The notes beneath the pieces were generated by a model. That model was given only the letters and a program-made list of their open reading frames with translations. It did no database searches and was not told where the DNA came from. This document shows, one piece after another, positions 43,401-53,600 of a stretch of DNA of 64,000 nucleotides (position 1 is the stretch's first letter; every line of letters begins with the position of its first letter). This DNA comes from Trogon surrucura (Eukaryota > Chordata > Aves > Trogoniformes > Trogonidae), in NCBI GenBank assembly GCA_020746105.1, contig CM036626.1, positions 15,146,001 through 15,210,000 of the forward strand. Reading direction: 5' to 3'. The position numbers and the translations under genes were made by a program.

Positions 43401-43947
43401 AGTCTGAAGCAAAATGCACCAGATGTATTCAAGTCACCTATTTCAACTAAATACTTGCTGCTTACCTGCTAGAAGGTTCTAATACAAATAGCATTTCCTA
43501 ACTAGGTGGCTATATTTAGCCACCTATGAAATTTTAACTACTTAAGTCGAAATCTGGTAAGTCTTGGATATGCCCACATGGGATAAAGGCTGCATAGCCT
43601 AGCACAGCTGCTGGAAGCTGTGTAATCATGGTAGTTATACAATGCCTGGGCTTTTGTATTCATTTTTTTTGGGAGGCCTGGGGCTTGTGGGTTTTTTGCT
43701 GCTTTTAAAAAAAATTATTTAGATTTCTTGTTGAGCTACGAAACATGTACCAACATGGACGCATGTCCAAGATCAGCTTTTGCAAGTATTTATGCTTTTT
43801 GGTTTTTTTAGAGGTCTTTTATCCTTATTTTCTAAGCTTCATATTATTCCTGTATCGCCATAAGTACACAGCCACTTTGAAGTAATTACAAGGATGGTAA
43901 TTTTCCAAATACAGCAGCAATGGAATTAAAATTCAGAATATTTTTTT
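37444..43947. other. Intergenic DNA, no gene recognised
   Basis: The longest open frame is 139 codons on the - strand (37861-38280). It has no recognisable domain and an AT-driven composition, so it is not called. A pure A-run of about 17 bp lies near 43.16 kb. The two-block open frame just to the left (37108-37443) is treated only as a finding. Confidence 0.55.
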
Positions 43948-44325
43948 CACAGAATCATAGAATGTTAGGGGTCTGAAGGGATCTCAAAAGATCATCTAGT
44001 CCAACCCCCCTGCCAGAGCAGGATCACCTACACTAGGTCACACAGGAACGTGTCCAGGTGAGTTTTAAATGTCTTCAGAGAAGGAGACTCCACACCCTCT
44101 CTGGGCAGCCTGTGCCAGGGCACTGTCACCCTCACAGTGAAAAAGTTTTTCCTAATGTTTTTTGTGGAACCTCCTATGCTCCAGCCTGCACCCGTTGCTC
44201 CTTGTCCCCATTGAACATCACTGAGAAGAGCCTGGCTCCATCCTCCTGACACTCATGCTTTACATATTTATAAACATGAATAAGGTCACCCCTCAGTCTC
44301 CTCCAAGGTAAAGAGACACAGCTCA
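43948..44325 (-). mobile_element. CR1 LINE, 5'-truncated copy (left arm of inverted pair)
   Basis: Starts 'cacagaatcatagaatg', then 'gatcatctagtccaaccccc', and further right 'cctctctgggcagcctgtgc' and 'ctcctccaaggtaaagagac'. This is the reverse complement of the last roughly 380 bp of avian CR1, including the end of the reverse-transcriptase ORF and the 3' UTR. Open frames here on both strands are element-derived, not host genes. Confidence 0.95.
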
Positions 44326-44387
44326 TTTCATTATGAAAAAAAATTACATTATTTCACAGTTAATATGCTTACTTGAAAAGGGTTTAC

Positions 44388-44784
44388 AGGCTGAAAGAGT
44401 TAGGCTTGTTCAGCCTGGAAAAGAGAAGGCTCTGGGAAGACCTTAGAGCAGCCTTCCAGTACCTGAAGGGGGCCTACAAGAAGGCTGGAGAGGGACTTTT
44501 TACAAGGGCCTGTAGTGACAGGATGAGGGGTAATGGGTGGAAGCTGGAAGAGCGTAGGTTTAGACTAGATCTAAGGAAGAAATTCTTTACCCTGAAGGTG
44601 GTGAGGCACTGCAACAGGTTGCCCAGGGAAGGTGGTGGAGGCTTCCTCCCTGGAGGTGTTCAAGGCCAGGCTGGATGGAGCATTGAGCAACCTGATCTCG
44701 TGCAACATGTCCCTGCTGTGGCAGGGGGGTTGGAACGAGATGATCTTTGAGGTCCCTTCCAAACCAAATCATTCTATGACTCTA
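44388..44784 (+). mobile_element. CR1 LINE, 5'-truncated copy (right arm of inverted pair)
   Basis: Contains 'ttcagcctggaaaagagaag', 'cctgaagggggcctacaaga', 'gttcaaggccaggctggatg' and ends 'tttgaggtcccttccaaacc' with 'attctatgac'. It covers the same terminal part of CR1 as the copy at 43948-44325 but in the opposite orientation, about 60 bp away. The 125-codon open frame across it is retroelement sequence. Confidence 0.96.
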
Positions 44785-46014
44785 AGGTTCTAATTTAAAA
44801 CCTGAAATTTTATGTTTGCTTCCCCAGTTTGCACAGCAACAGCATAAATTATGGAAATTAGCCACCAGAGGGAGCCTCCATTGCTGAGCTAGTGCAAAAG
44901 TGTTCATTTCGGCACCAAAATTAAAAAAGTAATAATTACCAGCTTTGCTGTCAGCTTGACTAGTTTGTAGTAAAGATACTTTCCATGCTAACGGTACAGC
45001 TGTGTTACAAACTGACAACTTCAGCAGCAGCCATCTATACCTTTTCTACTTCAAATTTAGCCTTCCGCATTTCTTGGCTGGTAGACCAAACCCCATCATC
45101 AGGAATCAGCCGTACTCCACTGTTCCCTCACAGACCACCAGCCCACCTGCTCTTTCGAGGCATTATTTGGATAAAGGGAAAGGCTGTGCCACATGGATGC
45201 ATTGATATGGCCAGGGTACAGGTTATACAGATTATATTCAGTAAAGACTACAGCAAAGGCGGTTGTGCTCAGAAGCTGTTTTAAAGGGTGTATTTCATCC
45301 ACGCCCCACCATTTGTCTATCACACAGCAAGGTCACTCAAAACCGCTATGCTGCAAACTTTGTGAAATCCCAAGAATATAGAGGAAAAACTTTGATTATT
45401 AAAGACCACCAGAGTTTTTACATCATGGCTTTGGGAGAATTAAAACCAAAACAATCCTTCAACCTCTTCTCCCCTCCCACCCGCCATCCCTTGGGTTAAT
45501 GGGTGTAATTGCAATCAAAGTCCTGATAAGGGAACACCAGAGGAGGGCATCAAGCAGGCACACGTGGCCAGTTCCTGATTAGCCTTAAGGCACAACACAT
45601 GTCCTTACAAGCCATAGAGCAATGAGAAGATAAAACCTGAAGTTGTTGCCTACTGCCTCTCTTTTCCCAACCTCAGGCCACCGTGGGATGGAGACTCCCC
45701 TCAGGGGGCCAGAGGGGAGCAGTTGGCAGAAAGGGGGGGAAAAAAAAAAATCTCGAAGGAGCCACTGGAAGGTTTTACCACAAAGAAACACTTGTAGCTG
45801 TATATCGAGCACAAGGAAATGTTCAGTTTCCTAAGATTCCTCTCAGGAAATTACCTCTAGATTTACCTCTAGGGAAACGGCAGGACCAACAAGACACAGG
45901 AGTCATCTTGCCTTTCATGCCCCGAGGTGAGCGTTTTCCCCAGCACGATTTCAGTAAAACCGGTTTTTTCACCTGTTCTTTTACAAAACGCGTACCTGGG
46001 CAGTATTTTCTTCA
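44785..46014. other. Intergenic DNA left of the CpG island
   Basis: GC content rises steadily to the right. A + strand frame is open from about 45683 through the island to 46510 (275 codons if a GTG or ATG start is allowed). It is Arg/Gly/Pro-rich and looks like a compositional artefact of GC-rich DNA. A donor-like 'cccgag' followed by GTGAGC occurs at 45926/45927 on the + strand. Confidence 0.5.
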
Positions 46015-46054
46015 GCGTTTCCGCGTTTCCCCGCTCTCCCGCCGCCGCTCCCAC
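45996..46054 (-). other. Possible first-exon end on the - strand leaving the CpG island
   Basis: On the - strand the GC-rich sequence runs into 'gaaaatactgcccag' followed by 'gtacgc', a good 5' splice site at 45996/45995. The frame before it reads GAAAGERGNAETLKKILPR and has no ATG inside the island, so if transcribed it is more likely 5' UTR or non-coding. A weaker second donor (CAG then GTGAAA) sits at 45973/45972. The exon start is unknown; the coordinates mark only the tail. Confidence 0.25.
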
Positions 46055-46285
46055 CAGCGCCGGGCGGAGGCCGCCCCTCGGCCGTTCCCGCTCCTTCGCA
46101 CGCGCTCCGGGCCCCTCTGCGGCGCCGGCGGCGGGGCCGGCCCGGCCTGGGCAGCTCTGGCGGGAGCGGCGCCTCGAATCCCTCAGAACACAGCGAGCGT
46201 CACCTCTGGTGGGCTGTCGCTAGTTCAGCGCACCTCAGCCGCGCTGTTTGCCGGGACCAGCCTGCTGAGCCCTCCTTGCGGTCGG
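46015..46285. promoter_or_regulatory. CpG island with GC boxes, candidate promoter
   Basis: About 38 CpGs in roughly 270 bp, in a window where CpG is otherwise scarce. GGGCGG occurs at 46062-46067, its complement CCGCCC at 46071-46076, and GGGGCGG at 46374-46380. In vertebrates such unmethylated islands usually mark promoters. Donor-like sites face left on the - strand (45996) and a TATA box lies to the right on the + strand (46558), so it could be bidirectional. I could not attach a recognisable coding exon to it. Confidence 0.7.
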
Positions 46286-48830
46286 ACTCAGAGGATATTT
46301 TACCTCAGAGTATTAGAAAACGTGCGGGGATGGAAGGGAGCGCTGGGGATGATCAGTCCCAGCAGGTTCACCTGGGGCGGGCTGCCCGGGGTGTGGGGGA
46401 AGGGCCTGTTTGGGCAGGGGGAAAAAAAAAAAGAAGTGGTAAACCCAAGACTTCCAAGACCCTGTTTGGTTTTACACTTGGCAAGCAGCTCCTTAGGCAC
46501 CGTTATTTGAGCAGCAGATACAATTTTATGGGTTGTAAGCTTCTTAGCTCAGTCGGGTATAAAAAAGACAAGCGAACGCCTCGCGCCCATTTGGCTCTAG
46601 CACGTGTTCCTGCGTGAACGTACTCGCTGCTTTGTCTCCCATTTGCAGCACAGCTTTGGTGGCACTGGTGGGGTTTTATCGGTAAAACGATGCCAGTAGA
46701 TGAGTCAAATTAGGTCAGCTTGGTTGAACGACGAGGACTGGATCCCATGGTTGTTACTTTGGGAATTCCAATTGATATTCTGTGTGCAGCTTTGCCAGAT
46801 AAAGGGGAGAATGGGTGATTCTTAATTACCAGCACTTACTGCTACACAAAAGCTTTTGCCTGGGTTTTTCTTTTCTGTGAAGCATTGTCTACTTTTGATT
46901 ATAGTTATTATGTGATTCATTAGAACCAAAGATCCTGCTATGACTAGATAAAAAAATGGATCATCGTTCTCAAGCACTGAAACTGAAAATTGCTGAATCT
47001 CCTTGGCTGGAACTCCACTGCAACTGTGAAAGAAAAGATGGTGGGGCAATTCTGGGTGTTTTATGCTCCTGAAGTTCAGGTAGAATCAGCCTCTTCTAAG
47101 AAGACCCACTGAGGTTTCACTCTATGTAAGTGAGGCTAATAAATCCTTCCGTTTTTATAGTAGTTATAAATAATACTTGAACTCCTTGCAAAATTCAGTG
47201 CACAGATTTCTAAGCATGATCACTGGAATTCTGCTGCTGCCATGAATTATGGCTAGGGCTGCCAAGAACTGACTTTTTGTGAGTGAGAGAAGTCTTTTGT
47301 TCTTCGTAATATTTTTAGAATTTGAGAGACTCTGATCATTTAATAATGCACAGTACCTCTGTGGTTTGGCATTCATTTCGTAGGTATAAAATGGGAAATG
47401 ATCTTGTCCAGCAAGGCTACATAATAAATAGGTCTGTAACTGAAGTCTCAAAAAAACTGCATTGAAAGTTTGGCTTTCGTTAGCTATCTTAAGACTTCTA
47501 GGTTAAGATTACTGGACATGCTGACTTTTAAAATTCTTTTATCTCAGTGATCTAGCTACCAGTAGCATAATTTCATTCTGCCTTCCTTGATAAGAGTACA
47601 AACGAATACAAAGAAAACCGTTTCAACATTTTCTGCTCTCCAGTGTGTTTTCTGGCTGCCTGAAGTAATTTTATAGTTTGCACTAGAGCCCTCATGTTCA
47701 GTCTCAGTGCTGATATGCACCGTCACTAGTGGATCCCTGCCTGCAGGCTTCAGAAGTGCATTCAGTCTGAGTGTGACATATCATCTTGGCTCTGGGAAAG
47801 CAGAACAGACTTCGATGATATGTTCATCTTCTAAAAATAAATACACATCAGGTAGCTAGCAATTTTTTTCCCAAGACCTAACTCTAAAACATAGTAACAT
47901 GATGCACTGGCTCCTTATAAAGCTACTCCTTTTCTTGTTTTCGTAGAAAAAGAGAGGTGTGGGGAAGAAAGACGTACGAAGACTTTTATAGCTCCTACTT
48001 CTTGACAAAGAATAACTTGGTTTAACTTCAGGCTGTTCCCTTCAGGGTATTTATGGCCTCTGTGACTCAATTAATTTTTAATTAGATGAGTGCAAGTAAT
48101 ATGGATTACTTCCTATATTGCATCTCTATAAAACAAACTGTTGACCAGCCTGGGAACAAGTCTAGACGTTATGAACAATGCTAATAAGCTTTATTTTGGA
48201 GCATTGAATGGATGCCTGTAATTGTGTCTAATCATTCCTATTTTTGTTTGTTTGTTTGTTCCAGAGAGTGTCTTTAGATATGTATATTAACTGTGATAAG
48301 ACAAGTTTCCACATATATATTCTCCAAATATGGAGAAATAGCAAGGCTTAATGCTGCTTTTAAAACACTGGGATTGTATGTTTCTATAGCCTGGCCAAGC
48401 TTACCAAGGCTAAACAATAATTCCCTTGTCTTCCTGAGCGCACTCTGTCACAAACTTTTGTCTTTTCCTCTTTTGATGATTCCTGATTTTTACGTATTTT
48501 TTAATTATTATTATTTTTCTTAAAGGCTGTGACTTTTTACTTCTGTGCCTTCTACTTTCAAAGGTCAGATTTTGCAAGATACTTCTTTTGTGCTAGATAT
48601 GTGTATTTCCCCCAGCTGTGTTTATTTCCATAATGTGGGTATCTTCCTTTATTAGTTGCAAATCTTCTCCTGTCCGTGGAGGTACTTAAAATAAATTGGT
48701 TTTCAAATGACTGCATGCTGCTTTGCTCTTCCAGAGAACATTTCTATGAAATGTAGCATTTCTTTTTCTGGTCTATATTTAAATGCATTCTTGACTTTTA
48801 GTTTCACAATGTTCTTTACCCTTCATGTTT
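46286..48830. other. Intergenic or intronic DNA right of the CpG island, TATA box at 46558
   Basis: A + strand TATAAAA at 46558-46564 ('cgggtataaaaaagac') lies about 270 bp past the island and would place a start site near 46590. Nothing downstream is recognisable as an exon. The rest is AT-rich with a GTTT tetranucleotide run near 48.25 kb. Confidence 0.4.
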
Positions 48831-49060
48831 AAAATCATAGAAAATTGTAGAATAGCGTAAGTTGGAAGGGACCTTAGAGATCATCTAATCCAACCTCCCT
48901 GCCATGGGCAGGGACACCTCTCAACTAGATCAGGCTACTCAAGGCCCCGTCCAACCTGGCCTTGAACATGTCCAGGAAGGGGACATCCACAACTTCTCTG
49001 GACAATTTATTCCCAAGTCTTGCCACCCTCGTACTGAAGAATTTCTTTTACTTCTGGAGA
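48831..49060 (-). mobile_element. CR1 LINE, 5'-truncated copy
   Basis: 'aaatcatagaaaattgtaga', then 'gttggaagggaccttagaga' and 'tcatctaatccaacctccct', followed by 'gccttgaacatgtccagga' and 'gaagaatttctt', is the reverse complement of the CR1 3' region. It is moderately diverged. The right end fades out around 49060. Confidence 0.92.
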
Positions 49061-50449
49061 ATCGCCATGTAGTTTGTGGTGCTAATGGTCAATAATGATG
49101 TTTTCTTTAATTGCTAGCTACTGCTGATCTTGCCTCTTTGCTGTATATGCAAACCTACTATAGCGAGAGCATGAATGTCCCTTTTCAAACTGCATTTCAG
49201 AACTCCTCCTGAGTCTCCAAAAGTGCTGGCTACTTGCTCCATGAGGTTTCTGTGAGCCTCACTTGGTTTTCGTCGGGCCTTATGACAGAACGCTGATCGT
49301 CTGGAAGACAATTCCTGTTTGTTGGTAGAAAAGGACACCAGGTTCCACCTGCTAGTTAACGTCCTTGTTCTGCTGCACACTCTCTGACGCTACTCTCACT
49401 GCTTGGTTTAGTCTTTCAGAAGGCCTTTCTGGCATTAATGTCTCGTGCCAATAGACTGGATTTCTCCTTGTCTGTGCCACAGACCCTAGCAGCATCATTT
49501 TGGGCTTTCTTTGATTGCCAAACCAAATGAAAATAAGATACTTCAACTGAAAGTAAAACAGGGAAAATTAGTAGAGGGTAAAAATCCCCATCCTTCCATC
49601 AGAAGATATTTATGAGCAATGCTTGAAATACATGTCATGTTTTGAGTGTCGGTCTTGTTTGACATTTTTGATCTAGCAATTTTCTGGTTGAGAGGTAAGT
49701 TTGTTCTGGCTATTTCCTTTTCTGATTGAAAAAATATATCTTACTGTGCTAGAGGTAAAATTGATATATTTTGTTTATCGGTAAATAAGAATATCATGAA
49801 GTCAGTTTAAATGTTTTTATAAAAATGTAATTTCTGAGAGTAGTGGAAACATTTGAGAAGAAACTCATTATTTCTTTGGAATGCAAATGAAGTTTATCAA
49901 GGCTATACAGCAATATAATACTTTGTGTTTAGTAAGAAACGGTTATCTCTAGGTAAATATGTTATGGCTGAGGAGATATTTCTGCAGAGAAGTATCACGT
50001 ATGAATTAATGGATCTCTGAAAATATTTTTGTTTTCAGTAGGATGGTGAGTTTGTTAGGTGCTTGCATTTCCTTTGGTAACTCTAGTGGGAAGCTCTTAC
50101 TGTTCTTAGCTTTGGAAATTGTACGTAGATATAAAGCATTCTTCTATTCATTTCTTTGTGTCAAAATGTTACAGAATTTCTTATTCACTATTGCTTATTT
50201 TACCGGATCCAGTGGGATGGAGTGAAATTTCTTCACAGCATCTTGTTTGGTGCTGTGTTTTACATTTGTGATCAAAAGGATATCGATAGCATATCAGTGT
50301 TTTTGTGACAGTAGCTATTACTTGTAGACTGGCTGGGTGTCAGGCTGGTAGTGCTGCGTAGTTGCTTTTGCATCACTTGTTTGTTTGGAATTATTTTCTT
50401 CGGTTTTTTGTTGGTTTTTTTTTGGTGTTTTTTTTTTTTTTTTTTTAAC
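49061..50449. other. Unidentified DNA next to a CR1 copy
   Basis: On the - strand, 49114-49546 carries two overlapping-frame open stretches (88 and 64 codons). Their local CpG content is higher than the surroundings, which could be an eroded retroelement or retrocopy. No family is recognised. The rest is AT-rich, and a long T-run at about 50.40-50.45 kb borders the LTR-like segment to the right. Confidence 0.4.
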
Positions 50450-50637
50450 CTATGGTGGTTGTTTCTGTTTTCATTTGAGTATTAAACTGTCTTTATCTTG
50501 ACCTATGAGGATTTTTTTGGTGGGTGGGTTTTTTTTCCCTTCCTTTTGCCCTTCCAGTTTCCTCCTCCATTCTGCTGGGGAGGAATGAGCAAGTGCCTGG
50601 GTAGGGGCTTACCTGCAGCTGGGGTCAACCCACCACA
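50450..50637 (-). mobile_element. Partial avian ERV-type LTR
   Basis: Read on the - strand it begins 'tgtggtgggttgaccccagc', continues 'agaatggaggaggaaactgg' and reaches 'aagataaagacagtttaata'. This is the 5' part of the LTR family also present at 59718-60221, where the equivalent stretches are 'ggtttaaccccgggagcagc' and 'gaggcagtttaatagg'. Only the first roughly 190 bp are recognisable; its left end merges into A/T-rich sequence. No internal retroviral genes are present. Confidence 0.75.
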
Positions 50638-53600
50638 CCTGTCTTAAATCTTTAAACTATTAATCCAAGAGGACTGCTTGATTACCTGCTGTGACCACCT
50701 TTCTTGTAGTGAAACCTGCCACTACTAGGGATACCACTAAGAGCTGCAGCTTTGACAGTACTTCCAAGTTATTGTCTAAGTTATTATTTAAAATTGTTTT
50801 TTTCATTTTTATTGAGACAGCCTGGGAGCAGAGTTACTATCTCTCAACTTTTTCTTACACATTGGCATGTTCTCATTATTTTGTTCCCTGTTATTGTATT
50901 GGTATTGTAACTGTTACCCAGCAGCTGATATTACGTGCTGCAGAACCTCCGTTTGCATTGGGACTGGAAGCATTTTAGGAGATTACAGCTTTACCCAGGT
51001 GAAGTCTTCTCAAAATTGTTTTGCAATGTGAAATTCAGATCTGAAGCCCTAACTTCTGGTCTGAGTTTATGTCTGTATAATTGCATTTGAAATTAATAGA
51101 AATATGGATTTTTTTTTTCCTTTTTTTCTCAATAGTATTGGCATAGCACAAATTTGTCCCAGGTAAATTGAAGACTTTAGGCTACAGTGGTCTGAAAAAA
51201 CAGTGTGTATTACAACATTAATATTTGCAAACTAACTTCCACTAAAGGATCCCTTTGATTGTCATTTGGACTCGCACATATTCAAAAACTTGCTTTGTTT
51301 TTTGTTATGCCAGAAGAAGTTATTTTGAAGCCTTTGCGGTGTTGTGTAAATGTTTAATCCTTCATATCTTGTAGAGGATGAAGCAAATCATCTCTTCCTC
51401 AACTTAAAATGAGAACATAATGGTGCAGATTGGCTACCGGTAAAAACTAACTTTCTCTTTGTTTTTGCACAGTGATTCCAAAGGGTATAGTAGGAATAGT
51501 TGTCTGTGAGTGTTCAGAATAGCTCATGTCTGTGAGAAATCATTATGTAACAGGAAACTTAAAGTTTTTTAATTGTTAGTAGATGTTGTCATTTGGATTT
51601 CTTAAATGTTTGAAGCTAGGCATCTGTTCTAGCCTTGGAGGCCTGATGCTGCAGTTAGTGGTGTTTTGGGGAGCTACAACAGTGAAACGTGCAAGGGAAA
51701 AAGTGTGATTTATACAGAATAAGGCCACACAGTAATTTGGTTTCTGGGGTACTTGACAAATTCGGAATGGTCTTCCTGAAAAGTCCTTGGAAAATGATTC
51801 AAGAAAACGGAGTGAAAGCAATTTCTTACACATTCTTGTCTTCGTATATCAGTCATGTAATTGGGTCTGGAAATGCGTAGAAGTATGTTGTTATGAACAT
51901 AAAGCACTGAGAAGTCTGATAGTATTGCATTCTGGTTAATGGAATCTACAGATACGTATTTGCTCAGTTTAGACTTACTAAAATTAACAGCAGCCACAAA
52001 ACATGCAGTATTGGAGCACAGACAGATTCATTGCCGTTTTGCAGTAATTTTGTTCCTTGTAAAAGTGATGAACATAGAAGCAACTTGTCAGCCTGGGAAT
52101 TCAGGAGGAGGTGGGGATGTTTGGGCAAAGGGACTGTCTGTACCGTAACTCAGCAGACAAAGTGTATTTCCGTAGCAGTGTACCTACCCGAAAAGTGTTT
52201 GAGAATGTTAATGACTTTTAGCTGGTTTCATTGCACGCGATGTGCTTTCTGGTCAGTGTGCAAGAGGAGGCTGGTTTCTACTTTTACATGCTTTTCAATT
52301 TCTAAACGGATGAAGCAGCATCCTAGGTGGTCCGGTGTTGTGTTGAGTTCACATTGATACTTTTATCTTCCTAGGAAGTAGAAAAGGTCAAACAGTTAAT
52401 GAACTTATTTTAAGGAATATCAAGTCGTGTTCCAGTCAGATATTCAGCTCTGACAACACTGGCTTGCTGAGCCAAGGGCCCATTTTGTTGTCATACACCT
52501 CCTGCTGAGAAACCCATTTTCTAGATAATAGACTGACCCCTTGAGTGCAGAAGGGGGGTGGAGAAAGGTTACTGTTTAGAAAACGTCTATCACTGGAGCA
52601 GTGTTAAATAGCAGCGTGTAGCAAGTAACTTCTGCTACATTACCAGCATTCTATGATATCTGTAAGTGTTGCAAGAGCTTTCAAGGATACAGGAGTCATA
52701 TCACCGGATTTTATAGCAGTTAAAGTTAACTGCTGGAAACCACAGACTTAAAAACAAGTGTACCTTTCCGTTCCGTTAACACATGATGTAACAAAGATTT
52801 GGCTATAGATCATGGATCTCAGTCCTTTGAGAGAAAAGTCAGAGGATAAATTTTCTAAACTGTTTCTGGAGTCAGTGGGAGGTTTGACCAGACTCTCTGG
52901 AAAAGGTAACAGGGGAGTAATGTTGAGGCACATCTGGTTCGCCCAGGCAAAGAATGCTTGCGCGTGGGGAAGCTTCCTTTCTTGACCATCTTTGCTGCTA
53001 CCTCGCTCCCTAGTCTTCTGTTGCACATTGTTTGTCCTTGATGAAGAAAGAATTCTGTGTCTACATTTGTTTTCTATCTAGATGGGGTTCTAAAATTAGT
53101 TTAATTTTGCTATGTGGTAGCATCCGAACACCGTTGTGAAAATTCAGCTTCAGGCCGTGAGGTGTGCCTGGTTTTGACACCGAATTTACTGTCTGCACAG
53201 ATTGCCTTGAAAGGTTTATTAGATCACAGCACATCTGGTCAGAGTCCATAGCTGGTAATGAAAACGGGCAAGTTTGGCTTGGTTTCTTTTTTGACTGCCA
53301 AGGTTTTGTTCAGCTCTGTGAATCACTCCTTACAGCAATTAGGCATAGTGCTCCCAAGTTAACAACATAAATAAACTAGCAAAATGTTGATGGGGAATGG
53401 ATTTCCTGTTTACAGCAGGTTTATGTTCTTCAGAAAGTACCTGTGGAAACAGAATGGAAAGATTTAGAAAACTGTAGAAATACTCCATATACAAATAGTT
53501 ACATATTACATTTAGAAAGTGGTGCAGATACACAGCCTGGTCTGGAATATGTTGTAGTAAGTCAGTATTAACAAAAAAAAAAAAAGATAGTGAAAATGGG

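Noticed and set aside
44373-44750. 125-codon + strand frame that looks protein-like
   Set aside because: It lies inside a CR1 LINE copy, so it is retroelement sequence and not a host gene.
45683-46510. 275-codon + strand frame across the CpG island
   Set aside because: GC-rich DNA has few stop codons. The residue mix is Arg/Gly/Pro-rich without motifs, and open frames on both strands overlap it.
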